Positions 27,248 through 35,365 of a DNA stretch of 64,000 nucleotides are shown here, piece by piece; the stretch's first letter is position 1; the number at the start of each line of letters is the position of its first letter. The DNA is taken from NCBI GenBank assembly GCA_036843405.1, contig DAITSJ010000006.1, positions 89,158 to 153,157 of the forward strand. The letters run 5' to 3'. The stretch is from DGNJ01 sp002388905 (GTDB taxonomy: Bacteria; Pseudomonadota; Gammaproteobacteria; Pseudomonadales; Porticoccaceae). The notes beneath the pieces were generated by a model. That model searched no databases. It was given only the letters and a program-made list of their open reading frames with translations, and was not told the origin of the DNA. The position numbers and the translations under genes were made by a program.

Positions 27248-27274
27248 AGTTACAATATATTTTTATGTGTAACT
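27248..27274. promoter_or_regulatory. Operator candidate O3 (AGTTRCA-N13-TGYAACT)
   Basis: A perfect 9-bp inverted repeat (ATAGTTACA...TGTAACTAT) whose core is AGTTACA-N13-TGTAACT, 27 bp, identical in geometry to O1 and O2 near TetR1. It lies between the P450b stop (27285) and the SDR3 start (27019), so it should control the leftward SDR3-LLM1 operon. Shared spacing over three copies makes chance unlikely. Confidence 0.7.
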
Positions 27275-27284
27275 ATTTAGCGGA

Positions 27285-28496
27285 CTACCAGACAATAGGC
27301 AGATGCCTGACGGCCAGGTTCAGACCGCCAAAAAATACCGGCGGCTTGTCGGGGTCGAGCCGGAAACGGGGAACGCGCTCGAACCAGAGTTGCAGGAAAT
27401 TGCGCAGTTCCAGTCGCGCCAGGTTTGCGCCCAGGCAACGATGGGGGCCGCTATTGAAGGTAATATGGTGCTCCTTGCGATCGGGGATGAAAGCGGCGGG
27501 GTCACTGAACGCCTCGGGATCGTAATTGGCCGCTGGAATATGCAGCAGTATCCTTTCGCCTTTTTTGAAATCGACACCCTTGAAGGTGACATCCCGGGTT
27601 ACCTCACGAATGGTGGAGGCGATACCATGAAGGCGCAACAGTTCCTCCACGGCCCTGGAAATTCCGGAAGGATCCCCGCGCAGCTCCGCCTGGAGTTCCT
27701 GATTGACGGCCAGGTAGCGGATGCTGAACGTCAGGGCGTTGACTACGGTCTCGAGGCCGCCGAGAAACAGTAACATTGCGTAGCTCTGTAACTCCTCCAG
27801 GGTAAGCTTCCTGCCGTGTACTTCGATGGTCAGCAGCTTGCTGATCAGGTCGTCCCGGGGGCTTTCCTGGCGCGCCTTGATGGTTTCAGTCAATATCACG
27901 ACGATCTGCCCGAATGCCTGGCGGCGGACGCTGCCCTCCGGGGCGGCGGTGGCGTCTTCCGCCAGTTTGCGGAACTCCGCCAGTCGATCGGTGGGCATGC
28001 CGGCCATTTTCATAAAGAGGGTAACGGGCAGGGGCTCGGCGATATCGGTAAGAAAATCACAATGGCCCTGATCCGCCACCTTGAGAATAAGGTCGTCCGC
28101 CATGGCCCGGAACATATCGGTAAACTTCGCCACGCCGGCCGGTGAAAAGTCCCGGTTCAGGGGCATCCGGTAGGCGGTGTGCTCCGGTGGGTCGAGACTG
28201 AGCGGAATCAGTTTGACCTTCTCCTCCATGGGAGGAATCATGTTCGATTCGCTGGAGAAAATGTCCGTGTTCAGGGTAATGTCCTGGACCCATTCCTTGC
28301 TGCATGTCACCCAGTAACCACCCAGCCTCGGGCTCCAGAAAACGGGGTTGTGATGCTCGGCGAGGTCCTGCATGCGCCAGTGTGGTTCCTCTATCAACCC
28401 CGGGTCATCAATATAATCGTAGTCGTAGACCAGGTTCGCCGGCACGTGGTCCGGTACCGGGGCCAGGCTGGCGCCTGATTTCGATGGGGCTTTCAT
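27285..28496 (-). CDS. Cytochrome P450 (P450b)
   Basis: A 403-residue bacterial P450 with a normal active site: I-helix FLGGLETVVN (acid-Thr pair present), K-helix EELLRLH and heme loop FNSGPHRCLG with Cys354. AGAGGAG lies 7 bases before the ATG. It is 40 bases after SDR4 and downstream of CMD2, so the three are probably one unit started in the gap after the TBDR3 terminator. It likely hydroxylates an alicyclic or terpenoid-like compound; related CYP101/CYP111-like enzymes do so, but the substrate here is unknown. Confidence 0.92.
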   Translation of the reverse strand: MKAPSKSGASLAPVPDHVPANLVYDYDYIDDPGLIEEPHWRMQDLAEHHNPVFWSPRLGGYWVTCSKEWVQDITLNTDIFSSESNMIPPMEEKVKLIPLSLDPPEHTAYRMPLNRDFSPAGVAKFTDMFRAMADDLILKVADQGHCDFLTDIAEPLPVTLFMKMAGMPTDRLAEFRKLAEDATAAPEGSVRRQAFGQIVVILTETIKARQESPRDDLISKLLTIEVHGRKLTLEELQSYAMLLFLGGLETVVNALTFSIRYLAVNQELQAELRGDPSGISRAVEELLRLHGIASTIREVTRDVTFKGVDFKKGERILLHIPAANYDPEAFSDPAAFIPDRKEHHITFNSGPHRCLGANLARLELRNFLQLWFERVPRFRLDPDKPPVFFGGLNLAVRHLPIVW

Positions 28497-28536
28497 GGTC
28501 TTACTCCTCTTGACGACCGGTTATCTGGTTGTACTG

Positions 28537-29352
28537 CTACCGGCGTTTCCCGGGCACGATAATATGAGGCGAGTCGATCTGCCTCTGCAGGAAGCCATCC
28601 CAGTCGGAGGCCCGTTCCACCAACAACTCCCGAACCTGGTGGTCGGTGGGGAGCATGAAAGTATCGTTGCGGATCGCGTCCACGACCATCCGACCCACCT
28701 CTTCCGCTTCCAGCAAACTGAATTGGGCGCCGGGACCGCGAATATCCAGTCCCTCGCTGAAGGTCCGTGTGGAACTCATGATATTGGTCTTGACCGGTCC
28801 GGGGCACAGGCAGGTGACGCCGATGCCCTGGGGCCTGAGGTAGAGGGCCAGCCCCTCGGATAACTGGATGAGTGCCGCCTTGGCCGCGGCATAGGGCAGC
28901 CGGTCGTAGGCGTAGGTATACAGGCCCGAAAAGGAGGCCGTATTGACGATATGGCCGCTGCCCTGCTCCAGGAATATGGGCAAAAAGACGGCATTGCTGC
29001 GCACCACGGACATCAGGTTGACATCCAGCACCCGCTGCCACTCCTCAACGGGCAGGTCCTCCGGACGACCGCTGGTGAGGATGCCGGCGTTGTTCATGAC
29101 TATATCGATCCGGCCGAACTTCTCCAGCGTCGCCTCCTTTGCCGCGTCAAAAGCATCCGGTGCGCCTACATCGCAGTGGATAGCGAAGGCCCTGTCGTCG
29201 CCGATTGAGGCCGCCACACGGCGCCCCCCTTCTTCATTGATATCGGCGATAATTACCCGGCAACCTACACCCGCCAGGGCTTGCGCCGTGGCCTCGCCAA
29301 TGCCGCTGGCGCCACCGGTAACCAGGGCGACCTTATTTTCGAGATTTTTCAT
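28537..29352 (-). CDS. SDR family oxidoreductase (SDR4)
   Basis: Classical SDR of 271 residues. Motifs are TGGASGIGEA, ADIN, NNAG, NTASFSG and YAAAK, and the C-terminal part contains CPGPVKTNI. The Asp after strand 2 suggests NAD(H). The start has only a weak AGG 8 bases upstream. It is located 57 bases after CMD2 and 40 before P450b on the same strand, so it likely oxidises the P450 product to a ketone or aldehyde. Confidence 0.9.
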   Translation of the reverse strand: MKNLENKVALVTGGASGIGEATAQALAGVGCRVIIADINEEGGRRVAASIGDDRAFAIHCDVGAPDAFDAAKEATLEKFGRIDIVMNNAGILTSGRPEDLPVEEWQRVLDVNLMSVVRSNAVFLPIFLEQGSGHIVNTASFSGLYTYAYDRLPYAAAKAALIQLSEGLALYLRPQGIGVTCLCPGPVKTNIMSSTRTFSEGLDIRGPGAQFSLLEAEEVGRMVVDAIRNDTFMLPTDHQVRELLVERASDWDGFLQRQIDSPHIIVPGKRR

Positions 29353-29409
29353 AGTTGATACCTGGAATTTTTTCGCACCAAAAACCTGGTGCCACCTGAT
29401 TGACCCGAC

Positions 29410-29796
29410 TCAGTCGATCAGCCCGTGTTCCCTGAAAACCTTTTCAGCGACATGGGTCGCCTGGTTGGCCAGCGGAAAGCCCGCGTAGGCGGCCGAGTGA
29501 TAGAGCACTTCCTCAACCTCCCCCACCGAACAACCGTTACGAATCGCCGTGAGCAGATGAATTTTCAACTCATCGGACTGACCCAGGGCGATGAGAATAC
29601 CCAATGTGACCAGGCTACGGGACTTGCGGTCGAGCCCTTCCCGTGACCAGAGTTTGCCGAAAACAAAATCCACAGCCATTTCGCCACGATAGGCGCCAAA
29701 ATTCCTGGATCCAACACTGGCTTCGAGGGAAGATGCCACCTCCTCGCCGAGCATGGATCGAACAACGTCGAGCCCCTTTTTTCGTTCTTCGGACAT
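29410..29796 (-). CDS. Carboxymuconolactone decarboxylase-family protein (CMD2)
   Basis: A 128-residue paralogue of CMD1 with the same core pattern: FGKLWSREGLDRKSRSLVTL, then ELKIHLLTAIRNGCSVGEVEE and YHSAAYAGFPLANQA. As in CMD1 there is no CxxC, which separates it from AhpD peroxidase partners. ATG 29796 with GGAG 7 bases upstream is chosen over a GTG four codons earlier. It is the first gene of CMD2-SDR4-P450b; the promoter must lie at 29797-29930. Confidence 0.83.
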   Translation of the reverse strand: MSEERKKGLDVVRSMLGEEVASSLEASVGSRNFGAYRGEMAVDFVFGKLWSREGLDRKSRSLVTLGILIALGQSDELKIHLLTAIRNGCSVGEVEEVLYHSAAYAGFPLANQATHVAEKVFREHGLID

Positions 29797-29930
29797 AATT
29801 AACTCCACATATCAGGAATCTGTTCACACAGGCTTCTTTGATCTTAATCGAAAACTCATCCGATCCGTCGAACGACTCCCGGGTATTTCGTTCAGACACT
29901 GATCTAATGCTCGAGGTTCGCACGCGGACT

Positions 29931-29972
29931 TAAAAAAACGGGCAGATGCCGCGATCTTTGCGGCATCTGCCC
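29931..29972 (-). terminator. Strong rho-independent terminator after TBDR3
   Basis: A perfect 13-bp stem, GGGCAGATGCCGC with its complement (29940-29972, 7-base loop), is followed on the minus strand by a run of seven T. It begins 17 bases past the TBDR3 stop and separates that gene from the CMD2 unit. Confidence 0.95.
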
Positions 29973-29988
29973 AAATCCGGGGGAGCAC

Positions 29989-32244
29989 TTACTGACCGAA
30001 TTTGTAGTTGACTTCGAGCCCGTACATGCGCGGCGCGCCCACCTGGCCGGTAAAGATACCGATACTGGGTGTGGTTGAAGCACCGGCCATCCAGTACTCT
30101 TCGTCGAACAGGTTCTTGGCCCACAGACCGACGCCAAAGCCGCTGCCCAGTATACGGTCCATCTGGAAGCGGACATTGGTCAGGGTGTAGGAGTCGGCCA
30201 CCCACTGGCCGACGAGATACTCATCGCTCCAGTAGACATCGGCGTTCATTACCAGATCCGTCTCAAGCGCATCGACGGGCATGGCATAACGCGCGGATAC
30301 CGTGGTCGACCACTCGGGGGTGGGCGAGGTGATTTCGGGCGCGGACGTTCCCGGGAAAGGAGCGGGAACCTGCTTGTCCACGGTCTGGTTCAGGTAATTA
30401 ACCAGCCAGGTGAGCTTGAGGTTATCAGTCGGTTGCAGTACCAGTTCACTTTCGACACCCTCGATGGTGGTGGCCCCGCCATTGAGGTTCAGCGAACTGT
30501 AACCGGGCAAAGGCGCCACGGGATTAGCGGCAAGAAAACCAGCCACATTCACCAGCCCCTGAACATCATCGTAATCGGTCTGATAGACCGAGAGATTGTA
30601 ACGCCCGACAACATCGCCCACCATCCAGTCGGTTTTTATGCCCGCTTCGATATCGGTGATGTATTCAGGATCATAGGTCTGGAAGGGCTCAAAAGGCGTA
30701 CCGGTAAACCCGGGCGTGTTCAGCCCGCCTTCGCGGTAACCGCGTCGGGACGTGACATACAAGAACACATCATCGTTGAGCTGGTAATCCAGGCCCACGG
30801 TCCAGGTGTCCTCGGTATTCTCCAGCTCCGGCTCAGCCACCGGGCAATTGCCCGGCCCGGTCTGGGCGCGATAATTGACGGTGCTCTCCGAGTAGGCGCA
30901 GGCGCTGGATTCGCTCCAGGTTGTTCGATAGCCCAGGTTGAGGCTCAAACCCTCGACCCAGTCGGAAAGGTCGTAGCCGAACTGGCCGAAAACAGCCTTG
31001 TTTTCACGGTCATAGAAGGCAACACTCCAGGGTGTCTGGCCAAATACAGGGGGCGCAAATGCAAATTGACTGCCCGACGGTCCCTCTGCTTCGGACTTCA
31101 GGTAGAAGGCGCCCACCACCCAATCGAGCCTGCCGGCAAATGCGCTACCCAGGAACTGCAACTCGTTGGTCAACTGGCTGCTGTCATCTAGGGAGTTGGC
31201 GGCAAAAACCGGCAGGGCTGTGCCGTCGGTATCCTGGAGCACGAAGGACTGGGATTCCCGGTAACCGAAGATATTACGGATTGTGAAAGCATCCAGGTCC
31301 CACTCGGTCTTGTTGGATACGCCCCAGAACTTGCGATCGACGATGGGCTCCTGGCTGTAAGCAATCTTATATCGTCCGAGCGCTTTCTGGGTGGCAACGA
31401 CTTGCGCCGGGTCACCCAGGATCCCGACAAGGCCGCCGCCGGGAGCATTGGTCACCTCGTCCGGCACCGATGCAGTACCCGTCTCATGCCCTTCCATGTA
31501 ATCGGCAATCAGCAGGTTGGACAATGCCGGGGTGGGCTCCCAGAGCAGGGAGATGCGGGCGCTTTCATTGTTGACATCGTTCAGGTCGTGCCCGACACCG
31601 ATATTTTCCACATAGCCGTCCCGGTGTTGTTTCTGGACGGCGACGCGCATGGCCAGGGTGTCGCTCAGGGGCACGTTAACAGCTCCCTCATAGAGGGCGG
31701 AATCGTAGTTGCCAAACCCGGCCTTGGCATAGCCGTGGACACCATCAAAGCTGGGCTGCTGGGGGGTCAGGAGCACCGCGCCGCCCAGAGTGTTGCGGCC
31801 AAAGAGGGTACCTTGCGGCCCCTTGAGGACCTGAATCCGCTCCAGGTCGAAGGTCGGGATCAGCGAGGCATTATAGGGCAAGGGAACGTCGGCCACATAA
31901 ATCACGACTGCCGATGCGCCATCACCGATGGGTACCCGCTTGAGACCGCGCATGGACACGTCCGCATTGACCCCACCGCCCGTGGTGACTGTCCTGAGCC
32001 CCGGGGTCAGGTTCGTCAGGTCGCTCATATCCTTGACGTTTTTCTCGATAAGCTGGTCGGCGCCCAGGGCCTGTACGGATACGGGCACCGCCTGGGAGCT
32101 TTCTTCCCGGCGCCGGGCAGTGACGACAACTTCCTCGATACTGGTAAAGGCCGGGCCGGCCGGTACCTGCTCCTGGGCCCAACCCTGGCTGGCCGCGGCC
32201 ACTGCCAGTGACAGCGCGCAAACCTTTGCGTTAGCAATTTGCAT
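29989..32244 (-). CDS. TonB-dependent receptor (TBDR3)
   Basis: A 751-residue outer-membrane receptor: signal peptide through ASQGWAQ, TonB-box-like EEVVVTARRREESS, plug motif IQVLKGPQGTLFGRNTLGGA, and a barrel ending MYGLEVNYKFGQ, close to TBDR1. The start at 32244 follows AGGGAAGGA; the open frame reaching 32322 was rejected. It is transcribed alone, ends in a strong terminator, and is divergent from TetR2 with a pair of 12-bp inverted sequences between them. It probably takes up a hydrophobic substrate sensed by TetR2. Confidence 0.92.
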   Translation of the reverse strand: MQIANAKVCALSLAVAAASQGWAQEQVPAGPAFTSIEEVVVTARRREESSQAVPVSVQALGADQLIEKNVKDMSDLTNLTPGLRTVTTGGGVNADVSMRGLKRVPIGDGASAVVIYVADVPLPYNASLIPTFDLERIQVLKGPQGTLFGRNTLGGAVLLTPQQPSFDGVHGYAKAGFGNYDSALYEGAVNVPLSDTLAMRVAVQKQHRDGYVENIGVGHDLNDVNNESARISLLWEPTPALSNLLIADYMEGHETGTASVPDEVTNAPGGGLVGILGDPAQVVATQKALGRYKIAYSQEPIVDRKFWGVSNKTEWDLDAFTIRNIFGYRESQSFVLQDTDGTALPVFAANSLDDSSQLTNELQFLGSAFAGRLDWVVGAFYLKSEAEGPSGSQFAFAPPVFGQTPWSVAFYDRENKAVFGQFGYDLSDWVEGLSLNLGYRTTWSESSACAYSESTVNYRAQTGPGNCPVAEPELENTEDTWTVGLDYQLNDDVFLYVTSRRGYREGGLNTPGFTGTPFEPFQTYDPEYITDIEAGIKTDWMVGDVVGRYNLSVYQTDYDDVQGLVNVAGFLAANPVAPLPGYSSLNLNGGATTIEGVESELVLQPTDNLKLTWLVNYLNQTVDKQVPAPFPGTSAPEITSPTPEWSTTVSARYAMPVDALETDLVMNADVYWSDEYLVGQWVADSYTLTNVRFQMDRILGSGFGVGLWAKNLFDEEYWMAGASTTPSIGIFTGQVGAPRMYGLEVNYKFGQ

Positions 32245-32326
32245 AAGTCCTTCCCTCTTCCCGATTTTTTGTAAAATGGCAAATACCCTTGCGCGACTCT
32301 GGTCGCGAGGCAGGCGGAACAATATT

Positions 32327-32424
32327 ACATATTTTAAATATATGAAACATTACAGGGAAAAATGAGTCGTTTTCATCGATTTTATAGCGAATTATAGAAC
32401 ACGATAGTTATATAATGTTTCATA
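32327..32424. promoter_or_regulatory. TBDR3/TetR2 divergent control region with paired inverted sequences
   Basis: TATGAAACATTA at 32341-32352 is repeated in exact inverse (TAATGTTTCATA) at 32413-32424, 72 bases apart start to start. Overlapping the first is an AT-rich near-palindrome (32327-32345) matching the one at 12737 in 17 of 19 positions. Pairs like this suit a TetR-type dimer binding at two sites or looping. Confidence 0.6.
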
Positions 32425-32518
32425 ATGTCGATCACGGAAAAACCTGTTCACTCCGCTATGGCACGCCGAAAAATGGCACGCCGAAAACTACAATAACTCC
32501 AGGAGCAAAAAGAAAACC

Positions 32519-33148
32519 ATGTCCATGACCAGCGCCAAAGCCAGCACCATTGATCGCACCGGCCGGGTGGAAGCGACCATCGGTCGAATCGTCGACACCG
32601 CTTTCGAGCTTATGCTGAAACACCATATCGAAAAGCTGACCATCGCTGAAATCAGCCGGGTCTCCTCAATTTCGAGGCCTACCATCTACCGACACTTCAG
32701 CAACCTGGAGGCGATTCACGAGGCTGTATTCCGGCGTGTGCGCAATGAGTTCGATCGGGGTATGAATGACGCCATCGCCGCCAACCCCAAAGTCGAGGCC
32801 AGGATCGAGGTCGTTGCCGACTATATGGCCCTGTTCGCCCAAAGCCGCTACCCCCAGCAATTGAGCAAGACCAATCCCGATTTCGCCCTGGAATTGGTGA
32901 CGCGCTTCTTCGATAGCCGCACCGACCTGTACGAGCGCGCCCTGGCGCCTCTGTTCGATATGGCGGAGACGGTCTCCGGTCGTCCGCTGGATCGCCGGTT
33001 TGCCGCGGAGCTGCTCAATCACTACTATATTTCCCTGAATCTGACCGCTTTCAACCAGCCTGCCGACGCTATCGGCGGCAAGTTGCGAAAACAGATCAGG
33101 ACGATTCTTCATGCCTACAAGGACACTGAGTCGGGGGCTAGCGGCTAG
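32519..33148 (+). CDS. TetR family transcriptional regulator (TetR2)
   Basis: A 209-residue TetR protein related to TetR1. The DNA-binding part reads GRIVDTAFELMLKHHIEKL then IAEISRVSSISRPTIYRHFSN, and the ligand domain includes FFDSRTDLYERALAPLF, parallel to a segment of TetR1. AGGAG lies 13 bases before the first ATG, so the exact start is slightly uncertain. It is divergent from TBDR3 and probably regulates it and itself. Confidence 0.9.
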   Translation: MSMTSAKASTIDRTGRVEATIGRIVDTAFELMLKHHIEKLTIAEISRVSSISRPTIYRHFSNLEAIHEAVFRRVRNEFDRGMNDAIAANPKVEARIEVVADYMALFAQSRYPQQLSKTNPDFALELVTRFFDSRTDLYERALAPLFDMAETVSGRPLDRRFAAELLNHYYISLNLTAFNQPADAIGGKLRKQIRTILHAYKDTESGASG

Positions 33149-33198
33149 ACCCCCGAGGCGCCTTCAGGGCATTTCGGGAGATTCCGCCCAATCACACC

Positions 33199-33783
33199 AT
33201 GAATACCCACCGCGATCTTGAAGACCTCCTGGACCATATCCAAGTGGCCGCCAATCGAGACCTTCGACAGATGACCGTGGCAACGATCCTGGAGGCTTCG
33301 GGAACCCGCTCCTTCTCGCCCCTGCTTATGCTGGTGGGGCTGCTGGTCGCTTCACCGTTAAGTGGCATCCCGTTTTTCCCCACGCTGAGTGCCGCGATCG
33401 TCCTGGCGGTATCGCTGCAAATATTGCTGGGACGGGAGCATTTCTGGCTTCCCGGTTGGCTGCTGCGCCGCACCTTACCCGGTGCCCGATTGAAATCGGC
33501 CATCGAGTGGCTGAAACCCGGGGCCCGCTTCGTCGACCGCCTGATAAGACCCAGACTGTCGCTTCTGGTCAGGGGTCCCGGCAAGTACCCTATCGCCCTG
33601 ACCTGCCTGCTGATTGCGGCGACCATGCCCCTGATGGAACTCATCCCTTTTTCCTCATCGGTTGCGGGGCTTACCCTCTGCGCTTTCGGCCTGGCCCTGG
33701 CCTCCTACGATGGCATTCTGGCGCTGGCCGCTTACGTAACCACAGTGATACTGGCCGGACTTGTTATTGCCGGCTTCTCCTAA
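33199..33783 (+). CDS. Exopolysaccharide synthesis ExoD-family membrane protein
   Basis: A 194-residue protein with four or five hydrophobic helices. The N-terminal DLEDLLDHIQ, the central LVASPLSGIPFFPTLSAA and the proline-rich helix breaks match the ExoD family (inner-membrane proteins linked to exopolysaccharide output and alkali tolerance). No clear ribosome site is visible. It lies 50 bases after TetR2 on the same strand, so it may be co-transcribed, though its function seems unrelated to catabolism. Confidence 0.85.
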   Translation: MNTHRDLEDLLDHIQVAANRDLRQMTVATILEASGTRSFSPLLMLVGLLVASPLSGIPFFPTLSAAIVLAVSLQILLGREHFWLPGWLLRRTLPGARLKSAIEWLKPGARFVDRLIRPRLSLLVRGPGKYPIALTCLLIAATMPLMELIPFSSSVAGLTLCAFGLALASYDGILALAAYVTTVILAGLVIAGFS

Positions 33784-33991
33784 GGCCTGATAAGCGACCC
33801 ATTCCTCAGCCTTGCCCCGGCTGGTTTCGGAGTCACCGGTGCTGGCGAATAGATCAAGCCGGATAGAGGTAATACCGAACCATTTTGTAAAGCCAGTTGG
33901 TCATCCCGCGCCAATGCGACTACCTTTAGATGACTCGCCCGGTACGAATCCAACCGGGCCCGCTGATTTCTAAACCTGAAAGGGGGTGAGT

Positions 33992-34369
33992 ATGCGGTTA
34001 CGCCAATTGAAACAGTTCTCATTAATCGCCGCGCTGGCAATCTTAACCATGACAGCCGCGGCCGGCGCCGACCCGGTCGCCGGGATGGCGGATATCCTGA
34101 CGGGCCTGAACCACTATCCCGATAGTGAGGAAAAGGCCAGCCTCAATGCCATCGCCACAAACGAGGCCAACAGCGAAGCGATAAGAACCATCGCCGGTGC
34201 CATTCACGACATGGAGCACCGTGTTCAACCCGAAGACAAGGAGAAGCTGCAATCGATCGCCGAAGATGACTCCGTGGACCCGGAAACCCGGGAACTTGCC
34301 AGGATCCTGCTTGGTATCAATCACAAACCCGATCCGGAAGCCGTCTCCAGCCTAAAGGCACTGCAATAG
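33992..34369 (+). CDS. Small secreted/periplasmic protein of unknown function
   Basis: A 125-residue protein with a clear signal peptide (positive start MRLRQLKQ, hydrophobic core, cleavage about TAAAGA|DP). The mature part is acidic, largely helical, and contains two similar repeats: LTGLNHYPDSEEKASLNAIA and LLGINHKPDPEAVSSLKAL. I do not recognise a family. The ATG at 33992 is preceded by GGGGG; an earlier in-frame GTG at 33986 is less likely. It stands alone between ExoD and the hemolysin-family operon. Confidence 0.7.
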   Translation: MRLRQLKQFSLIAALAILTMTAAAGADPVAGMADILTGLNHYPDSEEKASLNAIATNEANSEAIRTIAGAIHDMEHRVQPEDKEKLQSIAEDDSVDPETRELARILLGINHKPDPEAVSSLKALQ

Positions 34370-34400
34370 GCATCCTGGAATAGCTTTTCGGACGTATCGA

Positions 34401-34425
34401 CGGGATCGGGTGTTCCCCGATCCCG
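34401..34425. terminator. Hairpin after the small periplasmic gene, terminator candidate
   Basis: A perfect 10-bp stem (CGGGATCGGG with CCCGATCCCG, 5-base loop) lies 31 bases past the gene at 33992-34369. There is no T run after it on either strand, so it could be a rho-dependent or structural element rather than an intrinsic terminator. Confidence 0.4.
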
Positions 34426-34563
34426 CAGCACCCACCAACCCGCTACCGTGCCAACACTGTTCCCGCAGTAATCACCACCACGCCACAAACGGCCGGCAGC
34501 CACACCAGCCTTTCTTGCCGATGCCTCTTGCCACTCTAGTCCTTGTTGAAAAGTTAACGACCC

Positions 34564-34581
34564 GATAAGGCTCTCTTAAGC
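34564..34581 (+). promoter_or_regulatory. PmrA/QseB-type box candidate upstream of the hemolysin-family operon
   Basis: GATAAG and CTTAAG occur as a direct repeat with an 11-base period, 55 bases before the operon start. Regulators of the PmrA/QseB subgroup recognise CTTAA(G/T)-like half-sites 11 bases apart. The regulator at 39019 belongs to that subgroup. The first half is imperfect. Confidence 0.4.
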
Positions 34582-34635
34582 TACCCCGCCTACGCTGCCG
34601 GTTATCGAATCAGGAATGCCGACAGGAGAGCCACC

Positions 34636-35361
34636 ATGTACAGCGCATCGTCCCCGGCCACAATGGAAGAACACAGGGACCATAACACCCTGGGCGGGCT
34701 GCGACGGCTGCTCGCCCCGGGCCCGGACTTCTGTCTCATCGACCACGACCATCCCCAACGGGAGCCCCTCCAGGACTTTATCCGACAACAATTCCATCAC
34801 CATCACGGGGCCCGTATAACGACCTTTCACCCGCTACTACTGACCCTGTCCTGCCTCGGCAACTACCGGGCGGCACTGGGTATACGCTGCGCTGCGGCCG
34901 ACCACCTGTTTCTCGAGCACTACCTGGACGATACAGCGGATAGTGTCCTGTCCTCGGCGCTCAAAGGCCACCCGGTGGCCAGGAATCAAATCGTCGAGAT
35001 CGGAAACCTGGTTTCGACCCTGAACGGTGCCACCCAATTATTGTTCCTGGTGCTGGTGGCAATGCTCCACCGGGCCGGTTACCCGTGGGTGATGTTTACC
35101 GCGACCCCCCAGGTCCAGCGAAGCATTGCCCGCCTGGGCTTCGCGGTCACTCCCCTGTGTCGCGCGGACCCCGAGCGCGTACCCGGCGGTGCGAAGCAAT
35201 GGGGCCGCTACTACGACAATGCCCCTGAAGTCATTGCCGGCGATATCCGGGCAAGCATGGCCATCTGCGATCGGAGCCGGTTGATGCGCGCGGCCTTGCA
35301 GTTCTACGACATACAGATCGATGCGCTGGCCCTTCAATTTACAAAGGCCGGTACACGTTAA
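34636..35361 (+). CDS. Thermostable hemolysin-family protein (GNAT-like)
   Basis: A 241-residue protein matching the thermostable hemolysin family named after a Vibrio protein. The recognisable part (residues about 45-180) includes FIRQQFHHHHGARITTFHP, then VARNQIVEIGNLVST and MLHRAGYPWVMFTATPQV. As I recall, this family is placed with the acetyltransferase/autoinducer-synthase fold, and NQIVEIGNLVS resembles that pattern, so the hemolytic name may mislead. There is no signal peptide. AGGAGAG precedes the ATG. It begins a tight operon with an acyl ligase, a diiron enzyme and an SDR. Confidence 0.8.
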   Translation: MYSASSPATMEEHRDHNTLGGLRRLLAPGPDFCLIDHDHPQREPLQDFIRQQFHHHHGARITTFHPLLLTLSCLGNYRAALGIRCAAADHLFLEHYLDDTADSVLSSALKGHPVARNQIVEIGNLVSTLNGATQLLFLVLVAMLHRAGYPWVMFTATPQVQRSIARLGFAVTPLCRADPERVPGGAKQWGRYYDNAPEVIAGDIRASMAICDRSRLMRAALQFYDIQIDALALQFTKAGTR

Positions 35362-35365
35362 GTTC

